Assembly: GCF_018156225.1 (NCBI RefSeq)
Contig: NZ_JAGTAR010000016.1
Coordinates: 62,001 to 126,000 of the forward strand
Direction of reading: 5' to 3'
Length of the DNA stretch: 64,000 bases
From: Carboxylicivirga sediminis
GTDB taxonomy: Bacteria > Bacteroidota > Bacteroidia > Bacteroidales > Marinilabiliaceae
Positions 41,599 to 50,729 of the stretch are shown piece by piece. The notes beneath the pieces were generated by a model. That model was not told where the DNA came from. It searched no databases and saw nothing but the letters and a program-made list of their open reading frames with translations. Numbering within the stretch: the first letter of the stretch is position 1; each line of letters starts with the position of its first letter. A program made the position numbers and the translations under genes.

Positions 41599-42305
41599 TG
41601 AATGGGATTGACAAGGTAGTTGTGCTAAGTTGCGAACATGGGGGTAATGAAATACCTTCAGCGTATGAAAAGCTGTTTGTTAATGCCAATAAGACCCTAA
41701 GTTCACATCGTGGATATGATATAGGAGCACTTGAGTTATTTTATTTGATAAAAAATGATTATGTGGTTTACAAGCAGTGTGCTACGGTTAGTCGTTTGCT
41801 TGTGGATGTAAACCGTTCGCTGCATCGTCGAACACTTTTTTCGGAATATACCAAAGGCTTGACAAAAGACGATAAAAGTGTGATAATGGATAAATACTAT
41901 TATGGCTTCAGAAAGCCATTTGAGCAGCTGATAGCTATGCTATGGCAACAAAATAAAACAGTTTTACACCTCTCTGTTCACTCGTTTACGCCTTCTTTAA
42001 ATGGTGAAAAGCGTCAGACTGACTTTGGTATCTTATATAATCCAGAGCGAAAACAAGAAAAACAATTTGCCCTGATTTGGAAAGCTGAGTTGAATCGCCT
42101 GCTGCCTGATTACCGTGTGAGGTTTAATTATCCGTTTCGTGGAAAGCCCGATGGCCATGTGCGTTACTATAGAGACCGGGAAGAGGAGAAATATTTGGGT
42201 ATTGAGTTTGAAATGAATCAGAAATATGCCGGTAATACAAAAATGAAAGTGTTTATTGCAGAGACTTTTCAACGTGCTGTGGCTGCTTGGAGAAATTTTT
42301 TATGA
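41598..42305 (+). CDS. N-formylglutamate amidohydrolase-like protein
   Basis: A 235-residue protein of the FGase family. Typical features are SCEHGGNEIP at 11-20, HRGYDIGA, SRLLVDVNRS and a His-rich strand near LHLSVHSF. The named reaction is release of formate from N-formylglutamate in histidine breakdown, but many single copies like this one, without hut genes nearby, have no proven substrate. Its ATG overlaps the TAA of the regulator gene by one base, so the two are translationally coupled, which ties it to the nitrogen-stress regulator. Confidence 0.85.
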   Translation: MNGIDKVVVLSCEHGGNEIPSAYEKLFVNANKTLSSHRGYDIGALELFYLIKNDYVVYKQCATVSRLLVDVNRSLHRRTLFSEYTKGLTKDDKSVIMDKYYYGFRKPFEQLIAMLWQQNKTVLHLSVHSFTPSLNGEKRQTDFGILYNPERKQEKQFALIWKAELNRLLPDYRVRFNYPFRGKPDGHVRYYRDREEEKYLGIEFEMNQKYAGNTKMKVFIAETFQRAVAAWRNFL

Positions 42306-42412
42306 TTCTTTTGTATTTGCCCTCGTTATGTGCCGCTTAAGGAAGGTGATTTGGTTCAAGTTATTTCAGTCATTTTCTGCGCTATCTGCATGAGCTTTTT
42401 GCTACTTTTGTG

Positions 42413-42420
42413 CATCAAAA
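42413..42420 (+). promoter_or_regulatory. Bacteroidota -7 promoter box
   Basis: TACTTTTG matches TAnnTTTG, 9 bases before the ATG of the M48 protease gene. It implies a very short leader. Confidence 0.4.
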
Positions 42421-42429
42421 TCTTTATTA

Positions 42430-43677
42430 ATGAATTCAGAACAGATCTTTTACATCATTATTGGTATTGTTAGTACCCAATTTATTTTCGAGCAATGGCT
42501 CGATTATTTGAATCATAAACGCGTGAGTGCAGTTATTCCCAAAGAACTTGAGGGTATATATAATGAGGAGCAGTATGCAAAGCAGCAGAATTATAAAAAA
42601 GCTAATTACAGCTTTGGTCTGGTAAGCGATGTGCTTAGCTTTATTGTTATGTTGGCGATGCTATTTTTAGGTGGTTTTGCGCTTATTCATCGTTGGGTAG
42701 AGGCTCTTAGTGATAGTGTTATCATGCAATCATTGTTGTTCTTTGCCATCATTGGCCTGGGTTCGTCAATTATCAGCTTGCCATTCAGTATTTATGGCAC
42801 TTTTGTTATTGAAGAGCGATTTGGTTTTAATAAAACATCACCTAAAACCTTTGTGCTTGATTTAATTAAGTCAATGTTATTGTCGGTGGTAATTGGTGGT
42901 CCATTAATGGCGCTTATTATATGGTTGTATACCATTGCGGGTGATTCTTTCTGGTTATATGCGTGGATGGTTATCAGTGGGTTTACGGTGTTTATGACCA
43001 TGTTTTATACTTCTGTGATATTACCACTTTTTAATAAGCAAACTCCACTGGAAGCTGGCGAACTGCGTGAAGCAATAGAGACGTTTTCCAATAAAGCAGG
43101 TTTTAAACTGGATAATATTTTTGTGATGGATGGTTCAAAACGGAGTACTAAAGCCAATGCATTTTTTAGTGGCCTGGGCAGTCGTAAGCGCATAGTATTA
43201 TACGATACGCTAATTAATGATTTGAGTACAGAAGAGATTGTAGCAGTATTAGCACATGAAGTTGGGCATTATAAATTGAAACACACATTATGGGGAACTA
43301 TCATTGGTGTGTTACAAATGGGTATTATCCTCTTTGTATTTGGATTGGTGGTTGGTAATCCTTTGCTTTCGCAGGCCCTAGGCGTTACAGAGCCTAATTT
43401 CCACATGGGCTTACTGGTGTTTGGTATATTATATACGCCTGTTTCGTTTTTAACTGGCATAATAATGAGTGTGTTATCGCGCAAAAATGAATATGCTGCC
43501 GATGCTTTTGCCAATAGCTTTGGCTTGGGTAAGGCGTTGATTAATGGTTTGAAAACGATCTCGTCAAATGCTTTAAGTAATTTAACGCCACACCGCTTGT
43601 ATGTCTTTTTTCACTATTCGCATCCGCCTTTGCTGCAGCGCATCAGGGCGATAAATAATTCGGAAACAGTAAAGTAA
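42430..43677 (+). CDS. M48-family membrane metalloprotease (Ste24-like)
   Basis: A 415-residue membrane zinc protease. It has about seven hydrophobic helices and the HExxH motif at 276-280 (AHEVGHYKLKH), with the downstream Glu in EYAADAFA. The layout matches Ste24/CAAX-protease-like M48A enzymes, whose bacterial substrates are largely unknown; a role in membrane protein quality control is likely. cinA follows after 6 bases, suggesting cotranscription. Confidence 0.93.
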   Translation: MNSEQIFYIIIGIVSTQFIFEQWLDYLNHKRVSAVIPKELEGIYNEEQYAKQQNYKKANYSFGLVSDVLSFIVMLAMLFLGGFALIHRWVEALSDSVIMQSLLFFAIIGLGSSIISLPFSIYGTFVIEERFGFNKTSPKTFVLDLIKSMLLSVVIGGPLMALIIWLYTIAGDSFWLYAWMVISGFTVFMTMFYTSVILPLFNKQTPLEAGELREAIETFSNKAGFKLDNIFVMDGSKRSTKANAFFSGLGSRKRIVLYDTLINDLSTEEIVAVLAHEVGHYKLKHTLWGTIIGVLQMGIILFVFGLVVGNPLLSQALGVTEPNFHMGLLVFGILYTPVSFLTGIIMSVLSRKNEYAADAFANSFGLGKALINGLKTISSNALSNLTPHRLYVFFHYSHPPLLQRIRAINNSETVK

Positions 43678-43683
43678 ACGGGC

Positions 43684-44937
43684 ATGAATGTTGAAATAAT
43701 AACCATTGGTAATGAGCTGTTGATAGGGCAGGTGGTGGACACTAATTCGGCCTGGATGGGGCAACACTTGAATGAGGAGGGATTTGATGTTATCCGGATT
43801 ACTTCGATACAAGATACGGCTGATGCCATTACTGCAGCTTTGAGTGAAGCTGTCTCACGGGTTGATGTGGTCCTGCTTACCGGCGGTTTGGGACCAACAA
43901 AAGACGATATTACTAAGGATACTCTAGCGGCTTTTTTTAACTCAAAACTGGTATTTAACCAGCATGCCTACGATAATATGATTTCATATCTTAAAGGGCG
44001 AGTTAAAGGAATCAATAAACTAAATGAAAGTCAGGCCTATGTGCCCGAATGCTGTGAAGTTATCAATAATCCGGTTGGCACAGCCCCGGTTATGTGGTTT
44101 GACGCGGATGATAAAATAGTGGTGTCAATGCCGGGTGTTCCATCGGAGATGAAGTTGGCCATGACTAAAGAAATCATACCTCGGCTTCAGGCGCGGTTTA
44201 AAACGGGACACATTATGCACAAAACCATTCAGGTATATAATATTCCTGAGGCTGTTTTGGCTGAGCAATTGGAGTCCTGGGAGGCAACTTTTCCTAATTA
44301 TATGACATTGGCCTATTTACCAAGTCCTGGGAAAATACGGCTGCGTTTAACTGCTAAAACTGCCAATAATGAGCAGGCGAATAAGGACTTTGAGCGATTG
44401 ACCGGTGATTTGTATCAGCTTGTTGGAGAAAATATCTACGCAGAAGAAGACAGCACCATTGAGGTGTTGCTGGGAGCCAGTTTAAAAGAGTCTTCCACAA
44501 CCTTAGCTGTTGCGGAGAGCTGCACAGGTGGTAATATAGCTCACTTGATAACTAAGATAGCTGGTAGTTCGGCCTACTTTAAAGGCGGTGTAGTGGCATA
44601 CGAAAATATGGTCAAGCAAAAGGTGTTAGGTGTTGAGGAGCAGACGCTGATAAGTCATGGAGCTGTAAGCCAGCAAGTAGTTGAGCAGATGGCCATAGGG
44701 GTGAAGGATTTATTGCAAAGTGATTATGCCATTGCAACATCAGGTATTGCAGGGCCCGAAGGAGGAACTGATGAGAAGCCTGTTGGAACTGTTTGGGTAG
44801 CTGTTGCTGGCGATTTTGGCGTATTGAGTGCATGCTATCAATTTGGTCGAATTCGGGAGCGAAATATTCAACGTGCCTCTGAAACGGGCATGATTATGCT
44901 TTTGCAGCAACTGAAAAAAAGATCTCCGCATGTGTAA
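43684..44937 (+). CDS. cinA: CinA-family protein (NMN deamidase / damage-inducible)
   Basis: A 417-residue protein with the usual pair of domains. An N-terminal molybdopterin-binding-like domain (about 1-170) starts VEIITIGNELLIGQVVDTN. A C-terminal CinA domain (about 260-417) has VAESCTGG and ATSGIAGPEGG; it deamidates nicotinamide mononucleotide and recycles pyridine nucleotides. Both domains look intact. Full-length two-domain members are named CinA and have been linked to competence in some species. Confidence 0.95.
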   Translation: MNVEIITIGNELLIGQVVDTNSAWMGQHLNEEGFDVIRITSIQDTADAITAALSEAVSRVDVVLLTGGLGPTKDDITKDTLAAFFNSKLVFNQHAYDNMISYLKGRVKGINKLNESQAYVPECCEVINNPVGTAPVMWFDADDKIVVSMPGVPSEMKLAMTKEIIPRLQARFKTGHIMHKTIQVYNIPEAVLAEQLESWEATFPNYMTLAYLPSPGKIRLRLTAKTANNEQANKDFERLTGDLYQLVGENIYAEEDSTIEVLLGASLKESSTTLAVAESCTGGNIAHLITKIAGSSAYFKGGVVAYENMVKQKVLGVEEQTLISHGAVSQQVVEQMAIGVKDLLQSDYAIATSGIAGPEGGTDEKPVGTVWVAVAGDFGVLSACYQFGRIRERNIQRASETGMIMLLQQLKKRSPHV

Positions 44938-45022
44938 ATGCGGTGAATATTGTTGTGTAAAAGGCAATATTTGCTGAGATATGAGAAAAAATGAAAAAAC
45001 ATTCGAATTATTATTGCAAGTA

Positions 45023-45054
45023 TTTGTAAAATCCGATAAAAATGCCGTATTTTG
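45023..45054 (+). promoter_or_regulatory. Promoter of the L28-L33 operon
   Basis: TTTG at 45023-45026 and TATTTTG at 45048-45054 with 21 bases between, close to the Bacteroidota -33/-7 arrangement though the -7 box lacks one base of TAnnTTTG. It stands 41 bases before the start of rpmB. Confidence 0.45.
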
Positions 45055-45094
45055 CGCTCTGTTTGAAAAATGTATCCGAAAAAACTGTTGAGCG

Positions 45095-45337
45095 ATGTCA
45101 AGAGTATGTCAAATAACTGGTAAATCATTTATGGTGGGAAATAATGTTTCTCACTCGAAGAGAAGAACCAAGAGAAGATTCGATATCAATCTTTTCAAGA
45201 AGAAATTCTATTTACCTGAAGAAGATCGTTGGGTAAATATCAGAGTATCTGCCGCTGGTTTGCGTATGATCAACAAAGTTGGTTTGTTAGCAGCCCTTAA
45301 GCAGGCGAAAGAAAAAGGATTTATTGCTAACTATTAA
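45095..45337 (+). CDS. rpmB: 50S ribosomal protein L28
   Basis: An 80-residue ribosomal protein starting [20 protein letters not shown], typical of L28 in Bacteroidota. It is the first gene of a three-gene operon with L33 and a DUF4295 protein. Confidence 0.97.
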   Translation: MSRVCQITGKSFMVGNNVSHSKRRTKRRFDINLFKKKFYLPEEDRWVNIRVSAAGLRMINKVGLLAALKQAKEKGFIANY

Positions 45338-45349
45338 TAAGGAGTAGAA

Positions 45350-45538
45350 ATGGCAAAGAAAGCAAAAGGTAATCGCGTTCAGGTGATTTTGGAGTGCACT
45401 GAGCACAAAGAAAGCGGACAACCAGGAACAAGCCGATATATTACCGTTAAGAACAGAAAAAATACTCCTGACCGCATGGAGTTGAAAAAGTATAATCCGA
45501 TTTTGAAGCGTGTTACTTTACACCGCGAAATCAAATAA
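45350..45538 (+). CDS. rpmG: 50S ribosomal protein L33
   Basis: A 62-residue ribosomal protein. The family motif with [19 protein letters not shown] is clear. The zinc-binding Cys pairs of some L33 forms are absent: only one Cys remains, so this is a zinc-independent type. It follows L28 after 12 bases. Confidence 0.96.
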   Translation: MAKKAKGNRVQVILECTEHKESGQPGTSRYITVKNRKNTPDRMELKKYNPILKRVTLHREIK

Positions 45539-45550
45539 AACTGATTAACC

Positions 45551-45703
45551 ATGGCAAAGAAAGCAGTAGCATCATTGCAAAAAGGTGAAGGTAAAGGTCA
45601 CACCAAAGTGATTAAAATGGTAAAATCTCCAAAAACAGGAGCTTATACTTTCCGCGAAGAGATTGTACCTAATGAAATGGCTAAAGAATTCTTCAAAAAG
45701 TAA
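45551..45703 (+). CDS. DUF4295 small basic protein
   Basis: A 50-residue Lys-rich protein beginning MAKKAVASLQKGEGKGHTK and ending in EFFKK. This family is found in Bacteroidota right after L28 and L33, as here (12 bases after L33). Its constant place and basic character suggest a ribosome-linked role, but the function is not proven. Confidence 0.9.
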   Translation: MAKKAVASLQKGEGKGHTKVIKMVKSPKTGAYTFREEIVPNEMAKEFFKK

Positions 45704-45725
45704 TTTTTGAGAATCAACTTATAAT

Positions 45726-45758
45726 AAAAAGCTTCCTTGTTTTCAGGGAAGCTTTTTT
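45726..45758 (+). terminator. Terminator of the L28 operon
   Basis: AAGCTTCC and GGAAGCTT arms around a short loop, followed by T6. It lies 22 bases after the DUF4295 stop. Confidence 0.85.
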
Positions 45759-45902
45759 ATTAATTAATTTTTCAGATGTGAGATAAAGATTGAAAGCGAT
45801 AGGCTTGATGAAATTCTCCTTAAAATCAGGCTTTATACCTAATTCTTTTATCTTGTGTCTTACATCTTTTTTATATCTTTAAGCCCTTAAAAATTAAGAT
45901 TC

Positions 45903-46853
45903 ATGGGTTTATTCGGGAGCTTTACAAAAGCGAAGAAAGAAAGTCTGGATAAAGGACTGGCCAAAACAAAAGAAAGTGTACTTAAAAAGCTGACACGTGC
46001 CGTGGTTGGTAAAACCAGGGTAGATGATGATGTACTTGATGAATTGGAAGAAGTACTGATTACATCAGATGTGGGCGTTGACACTACCTTAAAAATTATA
46101 GAACGAATTGAAGGGCGCGTAGCGAAAGATAAATTTCTGAGTACCTCAGAACTGAATGATATACTTCGTGAAGAAATTGCACAACTTTTGGCAGAAAACC
46201 GAAGTGGTGATGTTAGTCAGTTTGAATTACCTAAAAGCGAGCATCCATATGTGATAATGGTTGTTGGGGTTAATGGTGTTGGTAAAACGACAACCATTGG
46301 TAAGCTGGCTAATAAATTCAAGCAGGCAGGTAAAAAGGTGGTGCTGGGCGCCGCTGATACATTCCGCGCGGCTGCTATTGATCAGTTAGTGGTTTGGGCC
46401 GATAGAGTAGATGTGCCGATTGTGAAACAAAGTATGGGTTCTGATCCCGCTTCTGTGGCATTTGATACACTTGAATCAGCCAAACGACAGGGTGCTGATG
46501 TGGTAATTATTGATACAGCCGGACGCCTTCATAATAAAGTGAACCTGATGAGTGAGCTGACCAAGGTGAAACGTGTGATGCAAAAAATAGTACCTGATGC
46601 GCCAAATGAAGTTTTATTGGTGCTGGACGGCTCTACCGGGCAAAATGCCTTTGAACAGGCCAAGCAATTTACTAAAGCTACCGAAGTATCAGCACTGGCC
46701 ATCACTAAATTAGATGGAACGGCTAAAGGTGGTGTGGTTATTGGCGTGTCTGATCAATTCAGTATTCCGGTTAAATACATTGGTATTGGTGAAGGAATTG
46801 ATGATTTGCAGGTGTTTGACCGCGATGAATTTGTTGATTCTTTATTCAAATAA
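45903..46853 (+). CDS. ftsY: Signal recognition particle receptor FtsY
   Basis: A 316-residue SRP GTPase guiding nascent membrane proteins to the translocon. It has a helical N domain (about 1-85) and a G domain with GVNGVGKTTTIGKLA, DTAGR and TKLDGTAKGG. The acidic A domain of enterobacterial FtsY is missing, as usual in this phylum. Its own terminator follows. Confidence 0.97.
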   Translation: MGLFGSFTKAKKESLDKGLAKTKESVLKKLTRAVVGKTRVDDDVLDELEEVLITSDVGVDTTLKIIERIEGRVAKDKFLSTSELNDILREEIAQLLAENRSGDVSQFELPKSEHPYVIMVVGVNGVGKTTTIGKLANKFKQAGKKVVLGAADTFRAAAIDQLVVWADRVDVPIVKQSMGSDPASVAFDTLESAKRQGADVVIIDTAGRLHNKVNLMSELTKVKRVMQKIVPDAPNEVLLVLDGSTGQNAFEQAKQFTKATEVSALAITKLDGTAKGGVVIGVSDQFSIPVKYIGIGEGIDDLQVFDRDEFVDSLFK

Positions 46854-46868
46854 TAGTAGAATACACTT

Positions 46869-46897
46869 AAAAGCTGTTTGTGAGAGACAGCTTTTTT
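46869..46897 (+). terminator. Terminator after ftsY
   Basis: AAAAGCTGT and ACAGCTTTT arms followed by T-run, 16 bases after the ftsY stop. Confidence 0.75.
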
Positions 46898-46936
46898 TGA
46901 AGGATAATTAAATATTGAAGTACTTAAAAAGATAAT

Positions 46937-48247
46937 ATGGCAGTGCCTAAAGGAAAGAAAGTAGATGTTGTAACCCTTGGTTGTTCAAAGAACCTGGTGG
47001 ATAGTGAGTTTTTAATTCGCCAGTTTAAAGCCAATGGGATAGAGGTAGCGCACGATGCAGAAACCCCGGATGGAGAAGTAGCCATCATTAATACTTGTGG
47101 TTTTATTGCAGATGCCAAAGAAGAATCGATTGATACCATACTTGAATTTGCCGAGGCTAAGAAGCGGGGAGATATCAAGCAGCTTTATGTAATGGGATGT
47201 TTGTCAGAGCGCTACCCCGGGCAGCTTAAAAAGGAGTTGCCTGAAGTGGACAAATTCTATGGCAAATTCGATTGGAAAGATATTGTGAGTGAGATTGGTG
47301 CTACCTATCGACGTGATTTGATGAACGAGCGATCGTTAACAACACCGGATCATTATGCCTATCTGAAAATTTCGGAGGGCTGTAATCGCACATGCAGTTA
47401 TTGTGCTATTCCCATTATTACGGGTAAGCATGTGAGCCGCCCTATGGATGATTTGTTGGAGGAAGCCAGACGTTTGCGCGATACAGGAGTGAAAGAGTTA
47501 CAGGTGATAGCACAGGATCTATCTTTCTATGGCTATGACCTTTATAAGTCTTATAAATTGCCACATTTGGTTGATGAGCTGGCCAAAATTGATGGCATCG
47601 AATGGATTCGCTTACATTATGCCTATCCGGCAGGTTTTCCGCTTGATGTACTGAAGGTGATGCATGATAATCCAAAGGTGTGTAACTATCTGGATATTGC
47701 TTTGCAGCATATAAGTGATAATATGCTGGAGCTTATGCGCCGTGGTGTTCGTAAGAATCAAACCTATCGCCTGATAGAAGAGATGCGTAAGCAGGTGCCG
47801 GACATACATCTCAGAACAACATTTATAACAGGGCATCCGGGCGAAACAGAAAAAGATTTTGCTGAGATGGAACAGTTTGTCAAGGATATTCGTTTTGAGC
47901 GATTGGGAGTATTCCCTTATTCGCATGAGGATGATACCTATGCGCACAAAAAATATAAAGACGATGTGCCTGATGAAGTGAAGCAGGAGCGGGCCGATCG
48001 TATTATGGATATACAAAATGGCATTGCTAAGGAAATTAACCAGGCCAAGGTTGGTAAGACCTTAAAGGTGATTATAGACCGGGAAGAAGGGGATTATTTC
48101 ATTGGCAGAACTGAATATGATTCGCCGGAAGTTGATCAGGAAGTATTGCTTCATAAAGAAGAGAACAGAGAATTACAAAAAGGTGAGTTTTATAATGTAG
48201 AAATTACCGACTCAGAAGATTACGACCTATTTGGCATCGCAAAATAA
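46937..48247 (+). CDS. rimO: Ribosomal protein S12 methylthiotransferase RimO
   Basis: A 436-residue radical-SAM enzyme adding a methylthio group to an Asp of ribosomal protein S12. The N-terminal domain has three cluster Cys (Cys16 in LGCSKN, one in NTCGFI, one in GCLSERYPG). The radical-SAM cluster is C-x3-C-x2-C in GCNRTCSYCAIP. A C-terminal TRAM domain follows. The CSKN start and short TRAM region fit RimO better than the tRNA enzyme MiaB. Confidence 0.96.
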   Translation: MAVPKGKKVDVVTLGCSKNLVDSEFLIRQFKANGIEVAHDAETPDGEVAIINTCGFIADAKEESIDTILEFAEAKKRGDIKQLYVMGCLSERYPGQLKKELPEVDKFYGKFDWKDIVSEIGATYRRDLMNERSLTTPDHYAYLKISEGCNRTCSYCAIPIITGKHVSRPMDDLLEEARRLRDTGVKELQVIAQDLSFYGYDLYKSYKLPHLVDELAKIDGIEWIRLHYAYPAGFPLDVLKVMHDNPKVCNYLDIALQHISDNMLELMRRGVRKNQTYRLIEEMRKQVPDIHLRTTFITGHPGETEKDFAEMEQFVKDIRFERLGVFPYSHEDDTYAHKKYKDDVPDEVKQERADRIMDIQNGIAKEINQAKVGKTLKVIIDREEGDYFIGRTEYDSPEVDQEVLLHKEENRELQKGEFYNVEITDSEDYDLFGIAK

Positions 48248-48254
48248 GACTAAT

Positions 48255-48280
48255 TAAACCCGCTTTTTACAGCGGGTTTA
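48255..48280. terminator. Bidirectional terminator overlapping a gene end
   Basis: TAAACCCGCT and AGCGGGTTTA arms (10 bp) with a 6-base loop. It lies between converging rimO and folate cyclo-ligase genes and includes the stop codon of the latter. Confidence 0.75.
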
Positions 48281-48806
48281 TTATTTCATCCATTTTAATA
48301 TCGTGTGTTTCTATCGGAACACTTGCTACCATCTGAAAGGCAAATGCAAGGCCAATTTTTCGGGCACCGGGGATGCGCTTTAGAATACGGTCGTAGTAAC
48401 CGGCTCCTCGTCCCATGCGATTATTGGCAGCATCAAATGCCACGCCCGGCACAATCACTAACTCTATTTCTTTTTCGTTACTAATAGCTTCGCCACTAGG
48501 CTCAGGGATGCCATATTTGTCGCCGGCTACTAATGATTTTTCGCCCTGATAGCGGACGATTTTTAAATCGTCACCATTGATGACCGGTAAGTAAATTTTC
48601 TTCTGAGTGTACCATTTATTTATCAGTTGCTGTGTCGGTACTTCATCGCTCATGGCCCAATATAACAAGATGGAGTTGGCAGCCTGAAAGATACTGCTTG
48701 CCTCCAGCTTTTGTTGAATAATATCGCCTTGCGCCGTTCGCTGGCTATCTGATAATTCTGCCTTTCGTTGTTTGATGATTCGTCTAAGTTCTTTTTTTTC
48801 AATCAT
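48267..48806 (-). CDS. 5-formyltetrahydrofolate cyclo-ligase
   Basis: A 179-residue enzyme turning 5-formyl-THF into 5,10-methenyl-THF with ATP. The diagnostic motif near the active site is MGRGAGYYDRIL; the basic N-terminus (KKELRRIIKQRKAEL) is also typical. Its start overlaps the end of the next upstream gene by 8 bases, so it is coupled to the nitrilase-fold gene. Confidence 0.93.
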   Translation of the reverse strand: MIEKKELRRIIKQRKAELSDSQRTAQGDIIQQKLEASSIFQAANSILLYWAMSDEVPTQQLINKWYTQKKIYLPVINGDDLKIVRYQGEKSLVAGDKYGIPEPSGEAISNEKEIELVIVPGVAFDAANNRMGRGAGYYDRILKRIPGARKIGLAFAFQMVASVPIETHDIKMDEIINPL

Positions 48807-49590
48807 TAGCCTCTAAATTGCCATAAACATCCGGACGTCTGTCTTTAAATACGTCATTCAGTTCGGTGATGTACTTGTTATTAGCCAAACTTAAGTCAAT
48901 TTCGGCACTTAAAACTTGACTTTTATCCGTTGTTCCTCGTATAATCGTTTCGCCATTGGGATTAGCCAGTATTGATTGACCCGAAAATGTTAGGTTACCC
49001 TCTGTTCCAATTCGATTGGCTGTGGCTATATAACAGCGATTAACAAGAGCATAAGATGGTACCACACTTTGACAATAGGGTAATACCAGGTTGGATGGGT
49101 GAGCTATTAGCTGGGCGCCCTTCATCGCCAGTTTTCGCCATACTTCGGGAAACATCCAGTCGAAGCACACTAGCATGGCTATTTTTCCTAGCTCAGTATC
49201 GAAGACTGGTAATCCCAGGTTGCCAGCATTAAAAATATTTTTCTCATTCAGGAACAAGTGCAACTTGCGATAGATACCAATTACACCTTTTGGGCCTATT
49301 AATACCGAAGAATTAAACAGCTCGTGCTTGTTGCGCTCACAAAAGCCGGTTACTATGTGTGTATTCTTATGTTTTGCCAACTCGCATAAAGCCACTAAGA
49401 AAACACTTTTCTCAAGTGTTTCCGAAGCCTCAAAGGCTGCCTGGTGGTTTTGAAAATTGTAACCCGAATTTGCTAATTCAGGCAATATAAACAAATCGCT
49501 ATCTGATTGTTCGATAAGGGATGATATAGACTCAATATTAGCTTTTAAATGGCCTAATTGAGGTGCCATCTGGATGATGCTTACTTTCAT
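48799..49590 (-). CDS. Nitrilase-superfamily carbon-nitrogen hydrolase
   Basis: A 263-residue hydrolase with the Glu-Lys-Cys triad: Glu in LPELANSGY near residue 38, Lys in RKLHLF near 112 and Cys in LVCFDWMFPEVWR near 144. The family splits amide or nitrile bonds; the size fits omega-amidase-like or N-carbamoyl hydrolases, and the true substrate is not clear. It lies 9 bases after gldB in the same operon. Confidence 0.88.
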   Translation of the reverse strand: MKVSIIQMAPQLGHLKANIESISSLIEQSDSDLFILPELANSGYNFQNHQAAFEASETLEKSVFLVALCELAKHKNTHIVTGFCERNKHELFNSSVLIGPKGVIGIYRKLHLFLNEKNIFNAGNLGLPVFDTELGKIAMLVCFDWMFPEVWRKLAMKGAQLIAHPSNLVLPYCQSVVPSYALVNRCYIATANRIGTEGNLTFSGQSILANPNGETIIRGTTDKSQVLSAEIDLSLANNKYITELNDVFKDRRPDVYGNLEAND

Positions 49591-49599
49591 GATAGTTAC

Positions 49600-50607
49600 T
49601 TAAGGACGATACCTGGATTCTCTCAATATCTCATGTGCATCCGTGTTATTCAATAAATCATTCAGGTTTGTTTCCGGATGATTCTTCATGTATGCATCAA
49701 TAATTCGGTAAGCAATAAATACGGCTGCTTTACCCGGCGAATCCTGACCGAAATAATAGGTGAAAGGACTGTCACCCACATACTTTTGTATTACCATGCG
49801 CTCAGTGTTATACAGGTGTTTTTGTTCCACCATGCTGGCCCATATGTCACCCTCATGTTTGTAGCACCATTTCATTTGTTTCTTCGAATAATCAAAGAGT
49901 AAAGTATCCTGGATGGCAGGCATCATTTGCTTGACAAAATAGTTTAATTTTCCTTGCGCGATCATTCGGCTTAACACATCCTCATTTTTCATTTGCAACG
50001 AGAAATTACCCAGTGCCATTGCTTTCATAATATCAGGCACTATCTTTTCAGGCACCATTTTTCGCCTTAAATAGAACGGAATGGACAACCATTCATAGAA
50101 CTGACAATCAGCTCCCAGGTACTTCTCAATACTCACAGATATCCAGGCGGAATCCATGGCAATGGATTGATTGAAATAGGAAGTGTGGAAATATACTTCG
50201 GGTATGGTTGCATTTGGAAAGTAATATTTGTAATGCCTGAAAGCCTTAGTAAGATCGCTGCTTAATTTGTCGGTATCGCCAAATTGCTTTTTGCAGGCTT
50301 CATATACATCGCGGTTATCTTCGTAGTCAAGAAAGCTTTTAATAAAATTAGGATATTCAGGATTTGATGGACTGCCAATTTTAATAATCTGCTGACTATA
50401 AGCATCCAGGTAACTGCCGTATGTTTTTGAGATAGCATCAATGGCCTCAGGTAACTCATCCTCGTTCATTTCAAACAGGTCAATAAAAAAGAGCTGAGGT
50501 TCCACGTTAACATCAATATGACTCACATCAGGCCCTTTCGAACTCAAATTACATCCGGTAGCTAAAAGTGTAATTACGCTTAGATAACACAAGAATTTCT
50601 TCATCAT
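49600..50607 (-). CDS. gldB: Gliding motility lipoprotein GldB-like
   Basis: A 335-residue lipoprotein with lipobox LLATGC near residue 19 (or 18 if the second Met is the start). The early segment QLFFIDLFEMNEDELPEAI and the stretch GSYLDAYSQQI are typical of GldB. The family is needed for gliding in Flavobacterium, but many non-gliding members of the phylum keep it, so a wider cell-envelope role is likely. A nadE gene lies close by, an association seen in relatives too. Confidence 0.85.
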   Translation of the reverse strand: MMKKFLCYLSVITLLATGCNLSSKGPDVSHIDVNVEPQLFFIDLFEMNEDELPEAIDAISKTYGSYLDAYSQQIIKIGSPSNPEYPNFIKSFLDYEDNRDVYEACKKQFGDTDKLSSDLTKAFRHYKYYFPNATIPEVYFHTSYFNQSIAMDSAWISVSIEKYLGADCQFYEWLSIPFYLRRKMVPEKIVPDIMKAMALGNFSLQMKNEDVLSRMIAQGKLNYFVKQMMPAIQDTLLFDYSKKQMKWCYKHEGDIWASMVEQKHLYNTERMVIQKYVGDSPFTYYFGQDSPGKAAVFIAYRIIDAYMKNHPETNLNDLLNNTDAHEILRESRYRP

Positions 50608-50694
50608 TAAATATCATTTATCATGTAAAAATACGAAAGCTTCTAAAATATGCAGTTAGCGTTAAAAAAAAGTGGATGAAAACCATGTTTTAAC

Positions 50695-50702
50695 TATGTT
50701 TG
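50695..50702 (+). promoter_or_regulatory. Bacteroidota -7 promoter box
   Basis: TATGTTTG is an exact TAnnTTTG match 28 bases before the ATG of the barrel gene. It supports an ATG start at 50730 rather than the GTG at 50724. Confidence 0.5.
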
Positions 50703-50729
50703 TACTGATTTTTCAACCTAAATGTGTAC

